DNA of 64,000 nucleotides, from the NCBI RefSeq assembly GCF_921293875.1, contig NZ_CAKLDI010000001.1:558001-622000 (forward strand), given 5' to 3'. Shown here piece by piece: positions 40,951 through 50,546 of this stretch. The translations under genes were made by a program, and so were the position numbers. Position 1 is the first letter of the stretch; each line of letters begins with the position of its first letter. This DNA is from Vibrio stylophorae. Lineage in GTDB: Bacteria; Pseudomonadota; Gammaproteobacteria; Enterobacterales; Vibrionaceae. The notes under the pieces are model-generated. The model was not told the origin of the DNA, did no database searches, and saw only the letters and a program-made list of their open reading frames with translations.

Positions 40951-43299
40951 TTAGCCAATTTCTAAGCGCACTAACACCTCATCCGTAATATCAATGAGCT
41001 CACCACAGCCGACAAGATTGGTAAATTCATCTTCAATGGCGCGCGCGCGGTGTAATTTAGCCTTGGCCAATTTCTCAAGGGCTTGCCTGAGCTCAATAGG
41101 GCGAGCGCTAATTGGGCTGTGATGAAAGCGCAGTGCGAAAAATTGACCGACTTTTTGTGCTTGGTGAATAAATTGAATCCTCGATTGTACCGATTCAAAA
41201 TCTGACTCTAATTTAGCGACTAATTTGGGCAACTGGTGCGATTCTAAGATCGCAGCAAGGTAGATTTCTGTCATCAGGCCCTGTGGTTTATCACGCTGGC
41301 GTACCGGTGTAACCAACAGCTGCTGCTGGCGCGATGCGAGCAGCGGTGCCAAAGAAAAATGGCGGCTATGGCTACATTGCTGGAGCAGTTTAGGCAGCGG
41401 CGCCAGTGGGAAATTAACGCCCAGAACTTTGACGGTCACTTTATGATCCTGTTTGCTGCTAAAGAAAGGCAGGCTGTTTAGCCGAGGCAGCAATAACTGA
41501 TGCATATGATTCAATAGATCTTGGGCAGCAATTTGCTCTTGCTCAATGGTCAATTTTTCAAGGTTAAAGTTAATCAATCGGCGTAAAAAGCGCTCCCCTT
41601 GATGGCGATCCACTGAATCTTCCACCGTCATGCGAATATTGTGGCCACATGGACTTAACTGCACCACTTTATAAAGCAGTTGTGACAGTGGCGCATTGGG
41701 ATCTTTTTGTTGTAGCTCTGGAAAGCTGACACAAATTTGACTGCCGCTGGTCAGGTGCACAGGACTTTGCAGCTGAATATTTAAGCCACGCGCAGAGAAG
41801 TCGATGGTTTCACCATCGGCCAATGTATTGCCTTGGGTATCATCAATACGTACTGCGATTTTAAAGTGGTAGCGCGGCTCTTTGCGTTTGGGTTTGCGAT
41901 CTAAATACACAGTTTCAATCTGATGCTTATGGTGGCGACCATGGCAAAAATGATTGAGTGAACTTGATGGCGTGGTGGGTTTGGAAACGCGTAAGTAATC
42001 CTCACCGCGACTGCTTGGCGTGATGTCTTGCAATAGGCCAATATGCGTCAGTGCTTTAATGGAAGGCGCAATGGGCATGCCATCTTGGCTTAGCGCATCA
42101 ATTTCATTGGGCAGCAATTGATGCATGGTGAGGCGCAATACGCGCCAGCTAGGCCGGGTTGCACCCAAATGCCAAAACAGCTGTCGTTGCTCAGGGCTGA
42201 GCTCTGTGCTGGTGGCGCTATAAAAATAGCGTTTGCCCTGATGAATATGATCAAAACAATAGATTAACGCGCGGCTGTGGCTTAATCCGGCGCAAGCAAG
42301 GCTGGCCATGCGATCGGCATGGAACAGGTGATGCATCACAGGCTGTTTGCGCTCGTCGTGCCAGTAGTTCCAAAGCGATTGGTTATTGCTAGAAAGCTGA
42401 ACATATTTGAGTTCATTACCCGCAAAAAACAGCGGCAAGGTATTGCTGTGATTGAGATAGTACTGCTCATAACCGCTGATTCGTGTTTGCAGCAATACAT
42501 CTTCAATATCGTGGCGTGTTCCTTTGTGCTGTTTGATTTTCGCTTCCAGCACTGGCGCGAGGAGTGGCTCTTCATCCACTAAGCAAAGGCGAAGCCATTT
42601 GATGGCGCTGTCTTGGTGATCATCAATGCCTAAGATGCGATAACGAATACCGGTTTCAAGTGGACTATTGGGGCAGTCTGCCGCCAGCTCTGGAAAGCTA
42701 ATGCGTAGTACTTGGCCCAGGCTGTAGCGAAAAGAACTTGGCACTTTAATTTTCGCGCCTGAGCTGGAGATATCGCTGGTGGTGCCATGTAACTGCTGGC
42801 CTTCAGGCAAGCTGATAAAAGCAATGGTGGCGATTTGTAAACGAGACTCGCGGCGCGCAAGGTAGTGGCCAAAACGGATCCCTTCTACTTCGTTGTGGGG
42901 AATCGCCTCTTGTTGCGTGGCTCTAGGCTCAATCTGCTGTTTGCGGCGCTGCTCAATCATGCGATAGCTGTTATGCGTCTGGGTGAGCATCTCCCAGCAG
43001 CCCTGCGTATAACGGTTACCAAAACGGGTTAAAACGCGGGGATAAAGATTGACCGCTACATCATCAAGCCAATGCTCAACTTGGTTGAGGCGATATTTTC
43101 GACATTCGCCTTGAACGCGACCGCGCAGGTCAATGGGCTTGGTGCAAGGGGTATACAAACGCTTAAGCTCCATTTTAATGATGAGCTCAGCCGATGGGGG
43201 CAATCCCTTAGTAAAGCGCGCCAGAGTAGTTGCAAAGGCGGGATCGTCATAAAGCGGGATTAATTGTTCAATCAGTCCGTTATAATCGTTTTGCGGCAT
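40951..43299 (-). CDS. plzC: tandem PilZ-domain c-di-GMP receptor (PlzC-like)
   Basis: 782 residues. Two complete PilZ c-di-GMP signatures: R149xxxR153 with D176xSxxG181, and later RKEPR with DFSARG (about residue 490-540). Each has the RxxxR plus D/NxSxxG pair needed to bind the dinucleotide. The N-terminal ~140 and the middle region are unassigned helical sequence; no membrane segment or signal is seen, so it is probably cytoplasmic. Position between serB and radA fits V. cholerae PlzC (name by synteny, recalled). Output partner unknown. Divergent from radA. Confidence 0.85.
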   Translation of the reverse strand: MPQNDYNGLIEQLIPLYDDPAFATTLARFTKGLPPSAELIIKMELKRLYTPCTKPIDLRGRVQGECRKYRLNQVEHWLDDVAVNLYPRVLTRFGNRYTQGCWEMLTQTHNSYRMIEQRRKQQIEPRATQQEAIPHNEVEGIRFGHYLARRESRLQIATIAFISLPEGQQLHGTTSDISSSGAKIKVPSSFRYSLGQVLRISFPELAADCPNSPLETGIRYRILGIDDHQDSAIKWLRLCLVDEEPLLAPVLEAKIKQHKGTRHDIEDVLLQTRISGYEQYYLNHSNTLPLFFAGNELKYVQLSSNNQSLWNYWHDERKQPVMHHLFHADRMASLACAGLSHSRALIYCFDHIHQGKRYFYSATSTELSPEQRQLFWHLGATRPSWRVLRLTMHQLLPNEIDALSQDGMPIAPSIKALTHIGLLQDITPSSRGEDYLRVSKPTTPSSSLNHFCHGRHHKHQIETVYLDRKPKRKEPRYHFKIAVRIDDTQGNTLADGETIDFSARGLNIQLQSPVHLTSGSQICVSFPELQQKDPNAPLSQLLYKVVQLSPCGHNIRMTVEDSVDRHQGERFLRRLINFNLEKLTIEQEQIAAQDLLNHMHQLLLPRLNSLPFFSSKQDHKVTVKVLGVNFPLAPLPKLLQQCSHSRHFSLAPLLASRQQQLLVTPVRQRDKPQGLMTEIYLAAILESHQLPKLVAKLESDFESVQSRIQFIHQAQKVGQFFALRFHHSPISARPIELRQALEKLAKAKLHRARAIEDEFTNLVGCGELIDITDEVLVRLEIG

Positions 43300-43429
43300 G
43301 TTCGCGAGTATTCGATTCCATTTATTATGCTATCGGCATTATCGCCGATTTCTTGAATTTGTTATCGAACAAATGGCATAAAAGTGAGCTTGAACAGAGC
43401 AAGTGACTCAAAAACAAACAGGAGAGGTC

Positions 43430-44809
43430 ATGGCCAAGGTAAAACGAGCCTATGTATGTAATGATTGTGGTGCAGATTTTCCGCGCTGGCAGGGGCAGTG
43501 TAATGCTTGCGGCGCGTGGAATACCATCACAGAGGTACGTTTGTCTGCCTCTCCCCAAGTGGCGCGAAATGAGCGCTTTATGGGGTATGCGGGCGGTGAA
43601 GCCAGCCAAGTACAAACCCTAGATAGCATCGATTTAGCTGAACTACCGCGCTTTAGTAGCGGCTTTAAGGAGCTTGATCGTGTTCTTGGCGGCGGCATTG
43701 TGCCAGGGGCGGCGATTTTGATTGGTGGTAACCCGGGCGCAGGTAAAAGCACCTTGCTGCTGCAAACCATGTGTTATCTCGCCAGTGTGATGCCCACCTT
43801 ATATGTCACCGGTGAAGAGTCCTTACAGCAAGTGGCGCTGCGTGCCTCGCGTTTAGGGCTGCCAAAAGATCAATTAAAAATGCTGTCAGAAACCAGTGTT
43901 GAGACCATTTGCCAGGTAGCGAAAAAAGAGCAGCCGAAAATTATGGTGATCGACTCGATTCAGGTGATGCATGTCGCCGATGTGCAATCTGCACCCGGCA
44001 GTGTGGCGCAGGTGCGTGAGTCTGCCTCAGCGCTGACGCGTTATGCTAAGCAAAATAATGTGGCTATTTTTATGGTTGGTCATGTCACCAAAGATGGCAC
44101 CTTGGCCGGACCGAAAGTGCTGGAGCATTGCATCGACTGTTCGGTGATGCTTGATGGCAGCAGTGATACGCGTTTTCGCACCCTACGTAGTCATAAAAAC
44201 CGTTTTGGCGCCGTCAATGAGCTAGGTGTGTTTGCGATGACTGAAAAGGGGATGCGTGAAGTGAGTAATCCTTCAGCTATTTTCCTGACGCGCGGTGAAG
44301 AGCAAACCTCTGGTAGTTCGGTGATGGTGGTTTGGGAGGGCACGCGCCCGCTCTTGGTTGAGATTCAAGCCTTGGTAGATTACTCCCAGTTGTCGAATCC
44401 GCGTCGTGTCGCTGTGGGTTTAGAGCAAAACCGTTTGGCGCTGTTATTGGCGGTGCTACATAAGCATGGCGGCCTACAAATGGCTGACCAGGATGTCTTT
44501 GTCAATGTGGTGGGCGGTGTCAAAGTCACCGAAACCAGTGCCGATTTGGCTTTGCTGGTGGCGCTGATTTCTAGTTTTCGTGAGCGCCCACTACCGCAGG
44601 ATCTTGTGGTCTTTGGTGAAGTGGGTTTGGCGGGGGAGATTCGTCCGGTACCGAGCGGTCAAGAGCGTTTGATGGAAGCGGCAAAGCATGGTTTTCGCCG
44701 TGCGATTGTACCGAAAGCCAATGCCCCGAAACAAAAGATGGAAGGCATCGAAGTCTTTGCTGTGAGCAAGTTAGCGGATGCTTTAGATATCTTGTCGAGC
44801 CTCGATTAA
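43430..44809 (+). CDS. radA: DNA repair protein RadA (Sms)
   Basis: 459 residues (E. coli 460). N-terminal zinc finger CNDCGADFPRWQGQCNACGAW, RecA-like core with Walker A GGNPGAGKST and the RadA-specific KNRFG motif (HKNRFGAVNELGVF), and a C-terminal Lon-like domain. It promotes branch migration in recombination. GGAGAGG precedes the ATG; a GTG nine codons upstream is less likely. Confidence 0.96.
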   Translation: MAKVKRAYVCNDCGADFPRWQGQCNACGAWNTITEVRLSASPQVARNERFMGYAGGEASQVQTLDSIDLAELPRFSSGFKELDRVLGGGIVPGAAILIGGNPGAGKSTLLLQTMCYLASVMPTLYVTGEESLQQVALRASRLGLPKDQLKMLSETSVETICQVAKKEQPKIMVIDSIQVMHVADVQSAPGSVAQVRESASALTRYAKQNNVAIFMVGHVTKDGTLAGPKVLEHCIDCSVMLDGSSDTRFRTLRSHKNRFGAVNELGVFAMTEKGMREVSNPSAIFLTRGEEQTSGSSVMVVWEGTRPLLVEIQALVDYSQLSNPRRVAVGLEQNRLALLLAVLHKHGGLQMADQDVFVNVVGGVKVTETSADLALLVALISSFRERPLPQDLVVFGEVGLAGEIRPVPSGQERLMEAAKHGFRRAIVPKANAPKQKMEGIEVFAVSKLADALDILSSLD

Positions 44810-44829
44810 TCAGGTATCGATAGAGCAAT

Positions 44830-44857
44830 AAAAAACGCTGCCTTGGCAGCGTTTTTT
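44830..44857. terminator. bidirectional terminator radA / M23 gene
   Basis: AAAAAACGCTGCC/GGCAGCGTTTTTT with a TT loop; long perfect stem. Confidence 0.88.
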
Positions 44858-44903
44858 GTTTGTATGTCTCAGCTTTTTCCTTGCTGTTGCTCAGCTGTAA
44901 CGA

Positions 44904-45887
44904 TTAGCCTTTGACATCTTGAGGCGGCTTTTTATTGGCCACAGTTAAGGTGCTTGAACCATCATCATGGGTGGTCAGCTGAACAGGTACGGCTACAATG
45001 CCACCGACAAGCTCAACTAAAGACGCCCAATGAACACTTTTCTCTTTTTCAAAGAGCTGATCAAAGTTAGTGGAAGACCAGTCCATAAAGTGTTTTGGAT
45101 TGATTGGGCGGGCAAGGAAGCGCACTTCATAATGCAAGTGTGGACCGGTGGAATTACCTGAGTTACCACAGGTGCCGAGTACCGTGCCTTTTTTCACAAA
45201 TTGGCCAGATTTCACTTTGAACTCATGCATATGCGCGAACATGGTCATAAAGCCAAAGGAGTGGCGCATTTTAATGAGGTTGCCGTAGCCTTGTTTGCTC
45301 TTACGGGCCAACTCAATCACACCATCTGCTGGCGCGATGATGTCGGTGCCACGTTTACAAGTCAGATCAATACCAAGATGGCGTTGACGCTTATGAGTGA
45401 CGGGGTGAACGCGGGTGCCAAAGCTTGATGAGAGGCGGTTGTATTTGATAGGTGAGCCACTTGGAATCAGCTGCAGCATGGTATTACGCACGGCTGAGTT
45501 GATGGCGGCTACATCCATACGCTGCTCAAGCGGCATATCGGCATCGGTTTCTTCTAAGCCGAGGACGTTCTCCACATCGCCCATACGCTGTGTGAGCGAC
45601 TTAAATTCTTGAGACTTACGATCCAGCTCCTCTTCAAGATGCATCACATTTTGATATTCATCTTCAAGTTGCTTTTGTAATGAGCTAATGGTGCCTTCTT
45701 GGCTATTAATGACATTCTTCTCTTCGGTCAGTTGGCCATATAGAAAATATGAGCCAGCAACCGAAAGAACCAAGGTTACCGTAAAGGCCAGCAATGATAG
45801 GACTAAGGAGCGTTTGAACTGCTTTCCAAGCCGAAAATGCTGTGTCCCTTTTTTCGTGGAGATTGAAATATGAGTATGGTTTTGCAT
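44904..45887 (-). CDS. membrane-anchored M23 (LytM-type) peptidase
   Basis: 327 residues. One N-terminal membrane helix (about 27-50), a coiled coil (~55-115), then an M23 domain with the zinc ligands HLGIDL (HxxxD) and HLHYEV (HxH), both intact, so it is likely an active peptidoglycan endopeptidase in the periplasm. It resembles the Shy/TagE-type proteins of vibrios, but I cannot choose a name. No clear Shine-Dalgarno sequence precedes the ATG at 45887. An elaborate palindrome lies 34 bases upstream. Confidence 0.85.
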   Translation of the reverse strand: MQNHTHISISTKKGTQHFRLGKQFKRSLVLSLLAFTVTLVLSVAGSYFLYGQLTEEKNVINSQEGTISSLQKQLEDEYQNVMHLEEELDRKSQEFKSLTQRMGDVENVLGLEETDADMPLEQRMDVAAINSAVRNTMLQLIPSGSPIKYNRLSSSFGTRVHPVTHKRQRHLGIDLTCKRGTDIIAPADGVIELARKSKQGYGNLIKMRHSFGFMTMFAHMHEFKVKSGQFVKKGTVLGTCGNSGNSTGPHLHYEVRFLARPINPKHFMDWSSTNFDQLFEKEKSVHWASLVELVGGIVAVPVQLTTHDDGSSTLTVANKKPPQDVKG

Positions 45888-45920
45888 CGTTTTTGGCTTA
45901 TGAGTCTTTTAATTCGTGAT

Positions 45921-45966
45921 GGTCATGCTCTTATGAATAAGAGTGCAGGTTGAACCTGCAATGACC
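45921..45966. repeat. perfect three-way-junction palindrome upstream of the M23 gene
   Basis: 46 bases made almost wholly of three stems. Outer stem: GGTCAT (45921-45926) with ATGACC (45961-45966). First inner hairpin: CTCTTAT/ATAAGAG (45928-45943, GA in the loop). Second inner hairpin: TGCAGGTT/AACCTGCA (45944-45960, one-base centre). Only the G at 45927 and the loop bases are unpaired. The following bases to 46220 show no gene. Role unknown. Confidence 0.75.
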
Positions 45967-46220
45967 ATAGCAATTAGGTGCATTTGCTGCGTTAAAACAG
46001 CGTGTTTTTTTCGTCAGCTATTGCACGTTTTGTCAGCAAGGCGGCGAATCATAACCAAAAAACGATGAAATCAACACCACTTCAGGCGCTCAAAAGATGA
46101 AGATTATGACGCTACGCTGACATAACAAACAATTCTATGGACTAAGGGGTTGGTGAACCAGCATAAAAGTATAAAAGTATGAGTTTTCGCTCAATTCGCT
46201 TTTATTGATGCGATCTACCA
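45967..46220. other. intergenic stretch between the M23 gene and ettA
   Basis: About 250 bases without an open frame I would support. A short tandem AAAAGTAT AAAAGTAT near 46165-46180 is the only pattern noted. Confidence 0.4.
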
Positions 46221-46252
46221 TGAAAATCGGGGTCGCTAAATGCGACCCCGAT
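46221..46252 (-). terminator. terminator of ettA
   Basis: Perfect 11-bp stem ATCGGGGTCGC/GCGACCCCGAT, loop of five, followed on the minus strand by TTTTC. A second hairpin, TGCCATTCAC/GTGAATGGCA at 46279-46305, lies between it and the ettA stop. Confidence 0.75.
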
Positions 46253-46313
46253 GCGATTTTGTCAAATTGTTATGCAATTGCCATTCACGGGTTAAGTGAA
46301 TGGCATCACAGGG

Positions 46314-47981
46314 TTATTTGGCAATACGTTTATATTTGATGCGATGCGGTTGGTTGGCTTGATCACCCAAGGTGGTTTTCAACCATGCACTGTATTCGGT
46401 GAAGTTACCTTCAAAGAAGTTCACCTGACCTTCATCACGATAATCCAAAATATGCGTCGCAATACGGTCCAAGAACCAGCGGTCATGCGAGATAACCATG
46501 GCACAACCTGGGAACTCAAGCAGCGCTTCTTCAAGAGCACGCAAGGTTTCAACGTCTAGGTCGTTGGTTGGTTCATCAAGGAGCAGTACGTTACCGCCTG
46601 CTTTGAGTAGCTTGGCCAAATGCACGCGGTTACGTTCACCACCAGAAAGCTCGCCAATGCGTTTTTGCTGATCGCCGCCTTTGAAGTTAAAGCGCGAGCA
46701 GTAAGCACGGGCTGGAATTTCAAAGTTGTTGATGCGAATGATTTCTGCACCTTCAGACACCTCTTGGTAAACCGTGTTGGTGTCGGTCATGCTATCGCGG
46801 AACTGTTCAACCGATGCCAATTGCACGGTTTCACCCATTTCAATAGAGCCTGAGTCTGGCTGCTCGGTACCGCTTAGCATCTTAAATAGGGTTGATTTAC
46901 CGGCACCATTGGCACCGATGATGCCAACAATGGCACCTTTCGGGACGCTAAATGACAGGTTGTCGATCAGTACGCGATCGCCAAATGATTTGGTGAGGTT
47001 ATTCACTTCAATGACTTTGTCACCTAGGCGTGGACCTGGTGGAATGAACAGCTCGTTGGTTTCATTACGACGTTGGTAATCTGTGGTGTTGAGCTCTTCA
47101 AAGCGAGCCATACGCGCTTTTGATTTAGCCTGACGACCTTTTGGATTTTGACGAACCCACTCAAGCTCTTTCTCAATGGTCTTTTGACGCGCTTTTTCTT
47201 GTGATGCTTCTTGTTGTAGACGTGCATCTTTTTGCTCTAGCCATGAGGTATAGTTCCCTTCCCATGGAATACCTTCACCACGGTCCAGTTCCAAAATCCA
47301 GCCTGCAGCATTATCAAGGAAGTAACGGTCATGGGTAATCGCAACCACGGTGCCGCTGTAATCGACCAAGAAGCGCTCTAGCCAGCCCACAGATTCTGCA
47401 TCCAAGTGGTTGGTTGGTTCGTCGAGTAGCAGCATGTCTGGTTTTTCTAGAAGCAAACGGCAGATCGCCACACGGCGGCGCTCACCCCCTGAAAGTAGAC
47501 CAATTTTGGCATCCCATTCTGGCAAACGAAGGGCGTCGGCTGCACGCTCCAGCATGTTGTCGAGGTTATGGCCATCTTTGGCTTGAATCAGTGCTTCAAG
47601 CTCGCCTTGCTCTTTTGCCAGCGCATCAAAGTCAGCATCTGGCTCAGCATAGAGCGCATACACTTCATCTAAACGAGTGAGTGCATTTTTGACATCTGAA
47701 ACGGCTTCTTCAACCACTTCACGAACGGTCTTTTCTTCATCTAATTTAGGCTCTTGAGGAAGATAACCGATATTCAAACCAGGCTGAGGACGTGCTTCAC
47801 CTTCAATGTCGGTATCAATTCCCGCCATAATGCGCAAAAGTGTAGATTTACCGGCACCATTCAGACCTAAAACACCGATTTTGGCGCCAGGAAAGAAACT
47901 TAGAGAAATGTCTTTTAAAATCTGTCGCTTAGGTGGCACAATCTTACCCACGCGCGACATTGTATATACGTATTCAGCCAT
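46314..47981 (-). CDS. ettA: energy-dependent translational throttle protein EttA
   Basis: 555 residues, the E. coli length. ABC-F protein with two nucleotide-binding domains: Walker A GLNGAGKST and GANGAGKST, signatures LLSGGERRRVAI and LSGGERNRVHLA, Walker B LLLDEPTNHLD and LLLDEPTNDLD. No membrane domain; it acts in the ribosomal E site and gates the first elongation step according to ATP. Start ATG at 47981 (MAEYVYTMSRVGKIVPPKR). Divergent from slt. Confidence 0.96.
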   Translation of the reverse strand: MAEYVYTMSRVGKIVPPKRQILKDISLSFFPGAKIGVLGLNGAGKSTLLRIMAGIDTDIEGEARPQPGLNIGYLPQEPKLDEEKTVREVVEEAVSDVKNALTRLDEVYALYAEPDADFDALAKEQGELEALIQAKDGHNLDNMLERAADALRLPEWDAKIGLLSGGERRRVAICRLLLEKPDMLLLDEPTNHLDAESVGWLERFLVDYSGTVVAITHDRYFLDNAAGWILELDRGEGIPWEGNYTSWLEQKDARLQQEASQEKARQKTIEKELEWVRQNPKGRQAKSKARMARFEELNTTDYQRRNETNELFIPPGPRLGDKVIEVNNLTKSFGDRVLIDNLSFSVPKGAIVGIIGANGAGKSTLFKMLSGTEQPDSGSIEMGETVQLASVEQFRDSMTDTNTVYQEVSEGAEIIRINNFEIPARAYCSRFNFKGGDQQKRIGELSGGERNRVHLAKLLKAGGNVLLLDEPTNDLDVETLRALEEALLEFPGCAMVISHDRWFLDRIATHILDYRDEGQVNFFEGNFTEYSAWLKTTLGDQANQPHRIKYKRIAK

Positions 47982-48122
47982 AGTCTGGTTCGTCACTCGT
48001 CATTGAAAAATAGATGGGTGTATTTTACCCAGGAATCGCGCAAGTGTAACAGCATTCAGACCAAAAGACGCTAGGCTAAGAAGATGCACCGTCTTTTGAT
48101 GCATTAAAAAGGGAAACCAGAT

Positions 48123-50066
48123 ATGAAAGTCAGCTTGCCTCGCGCCACAATCGCCGCAGCGATGATGTGGGGCGTTGCCGTCAGTAGCCCCGCTCAGGCG
48201 TCGACGACAACGGAAACACCCCTCGCTAAGCAGCGTATTTACTATATCCAAGCCAAATTAGCCTTGGACAATGCACAGTGGAATACCTACCAGCATTTGC
48301 GCCAGCAAATTACGGAATATCCATTGACGCCTTACTTGGACTACAACGCCTTTATTGAGCAATTGCCAAATAAATCGTTACAAGAAGTAACGGCGTTTGT
48401 GACCCAATATCCCGACTTTCCACTGACCAATACGGTGCGTGCGCGTTATATGCAGCAATTGGCTAAAGCAGGGAAATGGGCTGATTTTCTCACTTTTCAG
48501 CCAGAGGTGCCGAAAAGTCAGTATTTGCAATGTCATTACTACACCGCCAAATATCATACCGGCGACTACAGTGCCGCCTGGCAAGGGGCAAAGAAACTGT
48601 GGTATAGCGGCCGTTCGGTCAGCGGTGCCTGTGACAACCTGTTTGAACGCTGGCAAGCCAATGGCGGTCGCAGCAACAGCCAAATTTTAGACCGTATGTC
48701 CTTGGCCTATGCCTATGGCAACCCCAAACTGATTACTTATTTGCAAAAGCAATTGTCATCTAGCGTCAAAGCGCAGGGTGATGAAATTGCTGATTTGTAT
48801 CAAAATCCAGACAAGGCAGCTGATTTTTCGAAAAAAAGTAAAGTCACGAAACGTAATCAACGTTTAGTCATGGCCGCGATGAAGCGCTTAACTCGTAAAG
48901 ACATTCGCGAAGCGGTGAGCCAATATCAGCGCGCCATGGATGGTCAGCACTACAACAAAGCGCAGCGCCAAGAGATGGCGGAATTTATTGCTATGCGTTT
49001 GGTTCGTAGCTCAGATCCCGCTTTAATTGCTTGGCGTGAAAAAGTTTTTGCCAAAAGTACGCATACCCCAGTGATTGAGCAGCGTATTCGTCTGTCCATG
49101 GAAAAAGCAGATTGGAAAGGGGTTGAGCGCTGGATTAAAAAGTTACCGAAATCTGCGCAAAACACGCCGAAGTGGACCTACTGGCGAGCGCGTCTAGCCA
49201 AGCAAAAAGGCGATCATGCAACGGCGAAAAAATTGCTGTCAGGCATTGTGGGTCAGCGTGATTTTTATAGCGCCATTGCCGCCGAAGAGTTAGGCAAAAC
49301 CATTACTTATCCAACTCAGCAAGCGCCAGCAAAGTTGACCTTTACCCCAGAAACGCAAAAGGTCATTGATCGCGTCGAAGAGCTGCTCTTGGTCGGTAAA
49401 CTCAATGATGCGAAACGTGAGTGGGAGTACTTACTCGCGCGCAGCGATCGTCAAACGCAGCTCAATCTAGCGGCTTTGGCTGGTGAGAAGGAGTGGCATC
49501 ACTTTGCTATTCGCGCCACCATTATGGGCCGTCACTGGGATCAGATGTCGTTACGTTTTCCAATGGCGCATCGCTGGTGGTTCACCCATTACAGCCAGCA
49601 GCAAAATGTACCTTGGCAAACCCTGATTGCGCTTGCGCGCCAAGAGAGTGCTTTGCAGTTTAATGCGCGCTCACATGTTGGTGCTCGTGGTTTGATGCAG
49701 CTGATGCCTGCGACGGCTAAGGCGACGGCGAGAAGCATTGATTATGATTTCCAAGGTGTGGATACCCTCTATAACCCAGAAGTGAATATTCGTTTGGGTA
49801 GTGCCTATCTCAAACAGATGCTTGAGAAGCATGAGAACAACCGTATTTTGGCCTTTGCTAGCTACAATGCTGGCCCGCATCGCGTGAAACAATGGCTGGG
49901 CCGCACCCAAGGTGAGATTGATGCGGTGACCTTCATTGAAACCATTCCATTCAATGAAACGCGCGGTTATGTGCAAAATGTGCTGATGTTTGAGGTGTAT
50001 TATCGTACCCTACTCAATCAACCATCACAGTTGTTACAGCCACATGAAATGGCGCGCCGTTATTAA
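48123..50066 (+). CDS. slt: soluble lytic murein transglycosylase (Slt70)
   Basis: 647 residues. Signal peptide (1-~27, cleaved after AQA), a long alpha-superhelical U-domain and a C-terminal lysozyme-like domain with catalytic E508 in ALARQESAL, then HVGARGLMQLMPATA and ILAFASYNAGPHRV. Cleaves peptidoglycan to 1,6-anhydro products in the periplasm. Followed by trpR after 17 bases, the conserved slt-trpR pair. Confidence 0.95.
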   Translation: MKVSLPRATIAAAMMWGVAVSSPAQASTTTETPLAKQRIYYIQAKLALDNAQWNTYQHLRQQITEYPLTPYLDYNAFIEQLPNKSLQEVTAFVTQYPDFPLTNTVRARYMQQLAKAGKWADFLTFQPEVPKSQYLQCHYYTAKYHTGDYSAAWQGAKKLWYSGRSVSGACDNLFERWQANGGRSNSQILDRMSLAYAYGNPKLITYLQKQLSSSVKAQGDEIADLYQNPDKAADFSKKSKVTKRNQRLVMAAMKRLTRKDIREAVSQYQRAMDGQHYNKAQRQEMAEFIAMRLVRSSDPALIAWREKVFAKSTHTPVIEQRIRLSMEKADWKGVERWIKKLPKSAQNTPKWTYWRARLAKQKGDHATAKKLLSGIVGQRDFYSAIAAEELGKTITYPTQQAPAKLTFTPETQKVIDRVEELLLVGKLNDAKREWEYLLARSDRQTQLNLAALAGEKEWHHFAIRATIMGRHWDQMSLRFPMAHRWWFTHYSQQQNVPWQTLIALARQESALQFNARSHVGARGLMQLMPATAKATARSIDYDFQGVDTLYNPEVNIRLGSAYLKQMLEKHENNRILAFASYNAGPHRVKQWLGRTQGEIDAVTFIETIPFNETRGYVQNVLMFEVYYRTLLNQPSQLLQPHEMARRY

Positions 50067-50083
50067 CCGAGCGTGAGGGAAAA

Positions 50084-50401
50084 ATGACAGCACAACCGAA
50101 ATTTACTCAATGGCACAATGTGATTGCGTATCTCAATCAAAGTCAAACCAGTGCAGAGCTTGATGAAGTGCTCTCCGTACTCTTGACACAAGATGAGCGC
50201 GATGCGCTATTAGCACGCATGAACATTGTCCATGAATTGCTGGAAGGGAATCTTAGTCAGAGACAAATTAGCCAGATGTTGGGGGTTGGGATTGCCACCA
50301 TTACTCGCGGCTCAAATGAACTGAAAAAACAACCTGAAGCATTGAAGTCTCGGTTGAAGTCTCAGCTGCAGCAGCAGGCACAGCTGCTGGAAACTGAATA
50401 G
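50084..50401 (+). CDS. trpR: Trp operon repressor
   Basis: 105 residues. All-helical repressor; the helix-turn-helix reads LSQRQISQMLGVGIATITRGSNELK. With tryptophan bound it represses trp, aroH and its own gene. Directly downstream of slt and ending at a strong terminator, convergent with yjjX as in E. coli. Confidence 0.95.
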   Translation: MTAQPKFTQWHNVIAYLNQSQTSAELDEVLSVLLTQDERDALLARMNIVHELLEGNLSQRQISQMLGVGIATITRGSNELKKQPEALKSRLKSQLQQQAQLLETE

Positions 50402-50415
50402 GTCATATCGATCGC

Positions 50416-50441
50416 AAAAGGCGCCATGGGGCGCCTTTTTT
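50416..50441 (+). terminator. terminator of slt-trpR
   Basis: AAAAGGCGCC/GGCGCCTTTT around ATGG with a T run. Confidence 0.88.
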
Positions 50442-50546
50442 ATATCTGCTTGTCTGCGCGACTTGGCTGGCTGAACTGTGCTTTGTGTTCGTTGTATCCG
50501 GCTTTTTCTATACAACTTCGTTGCACACAGCATCGCCACGCTTGGT

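Noticed and set aside
45921-45966. Integron attC or VCR site
   Set aside because: The core R boxes of attC are absent, the stems are arranged as a three-way junction, and no integron cassettes are nearby.
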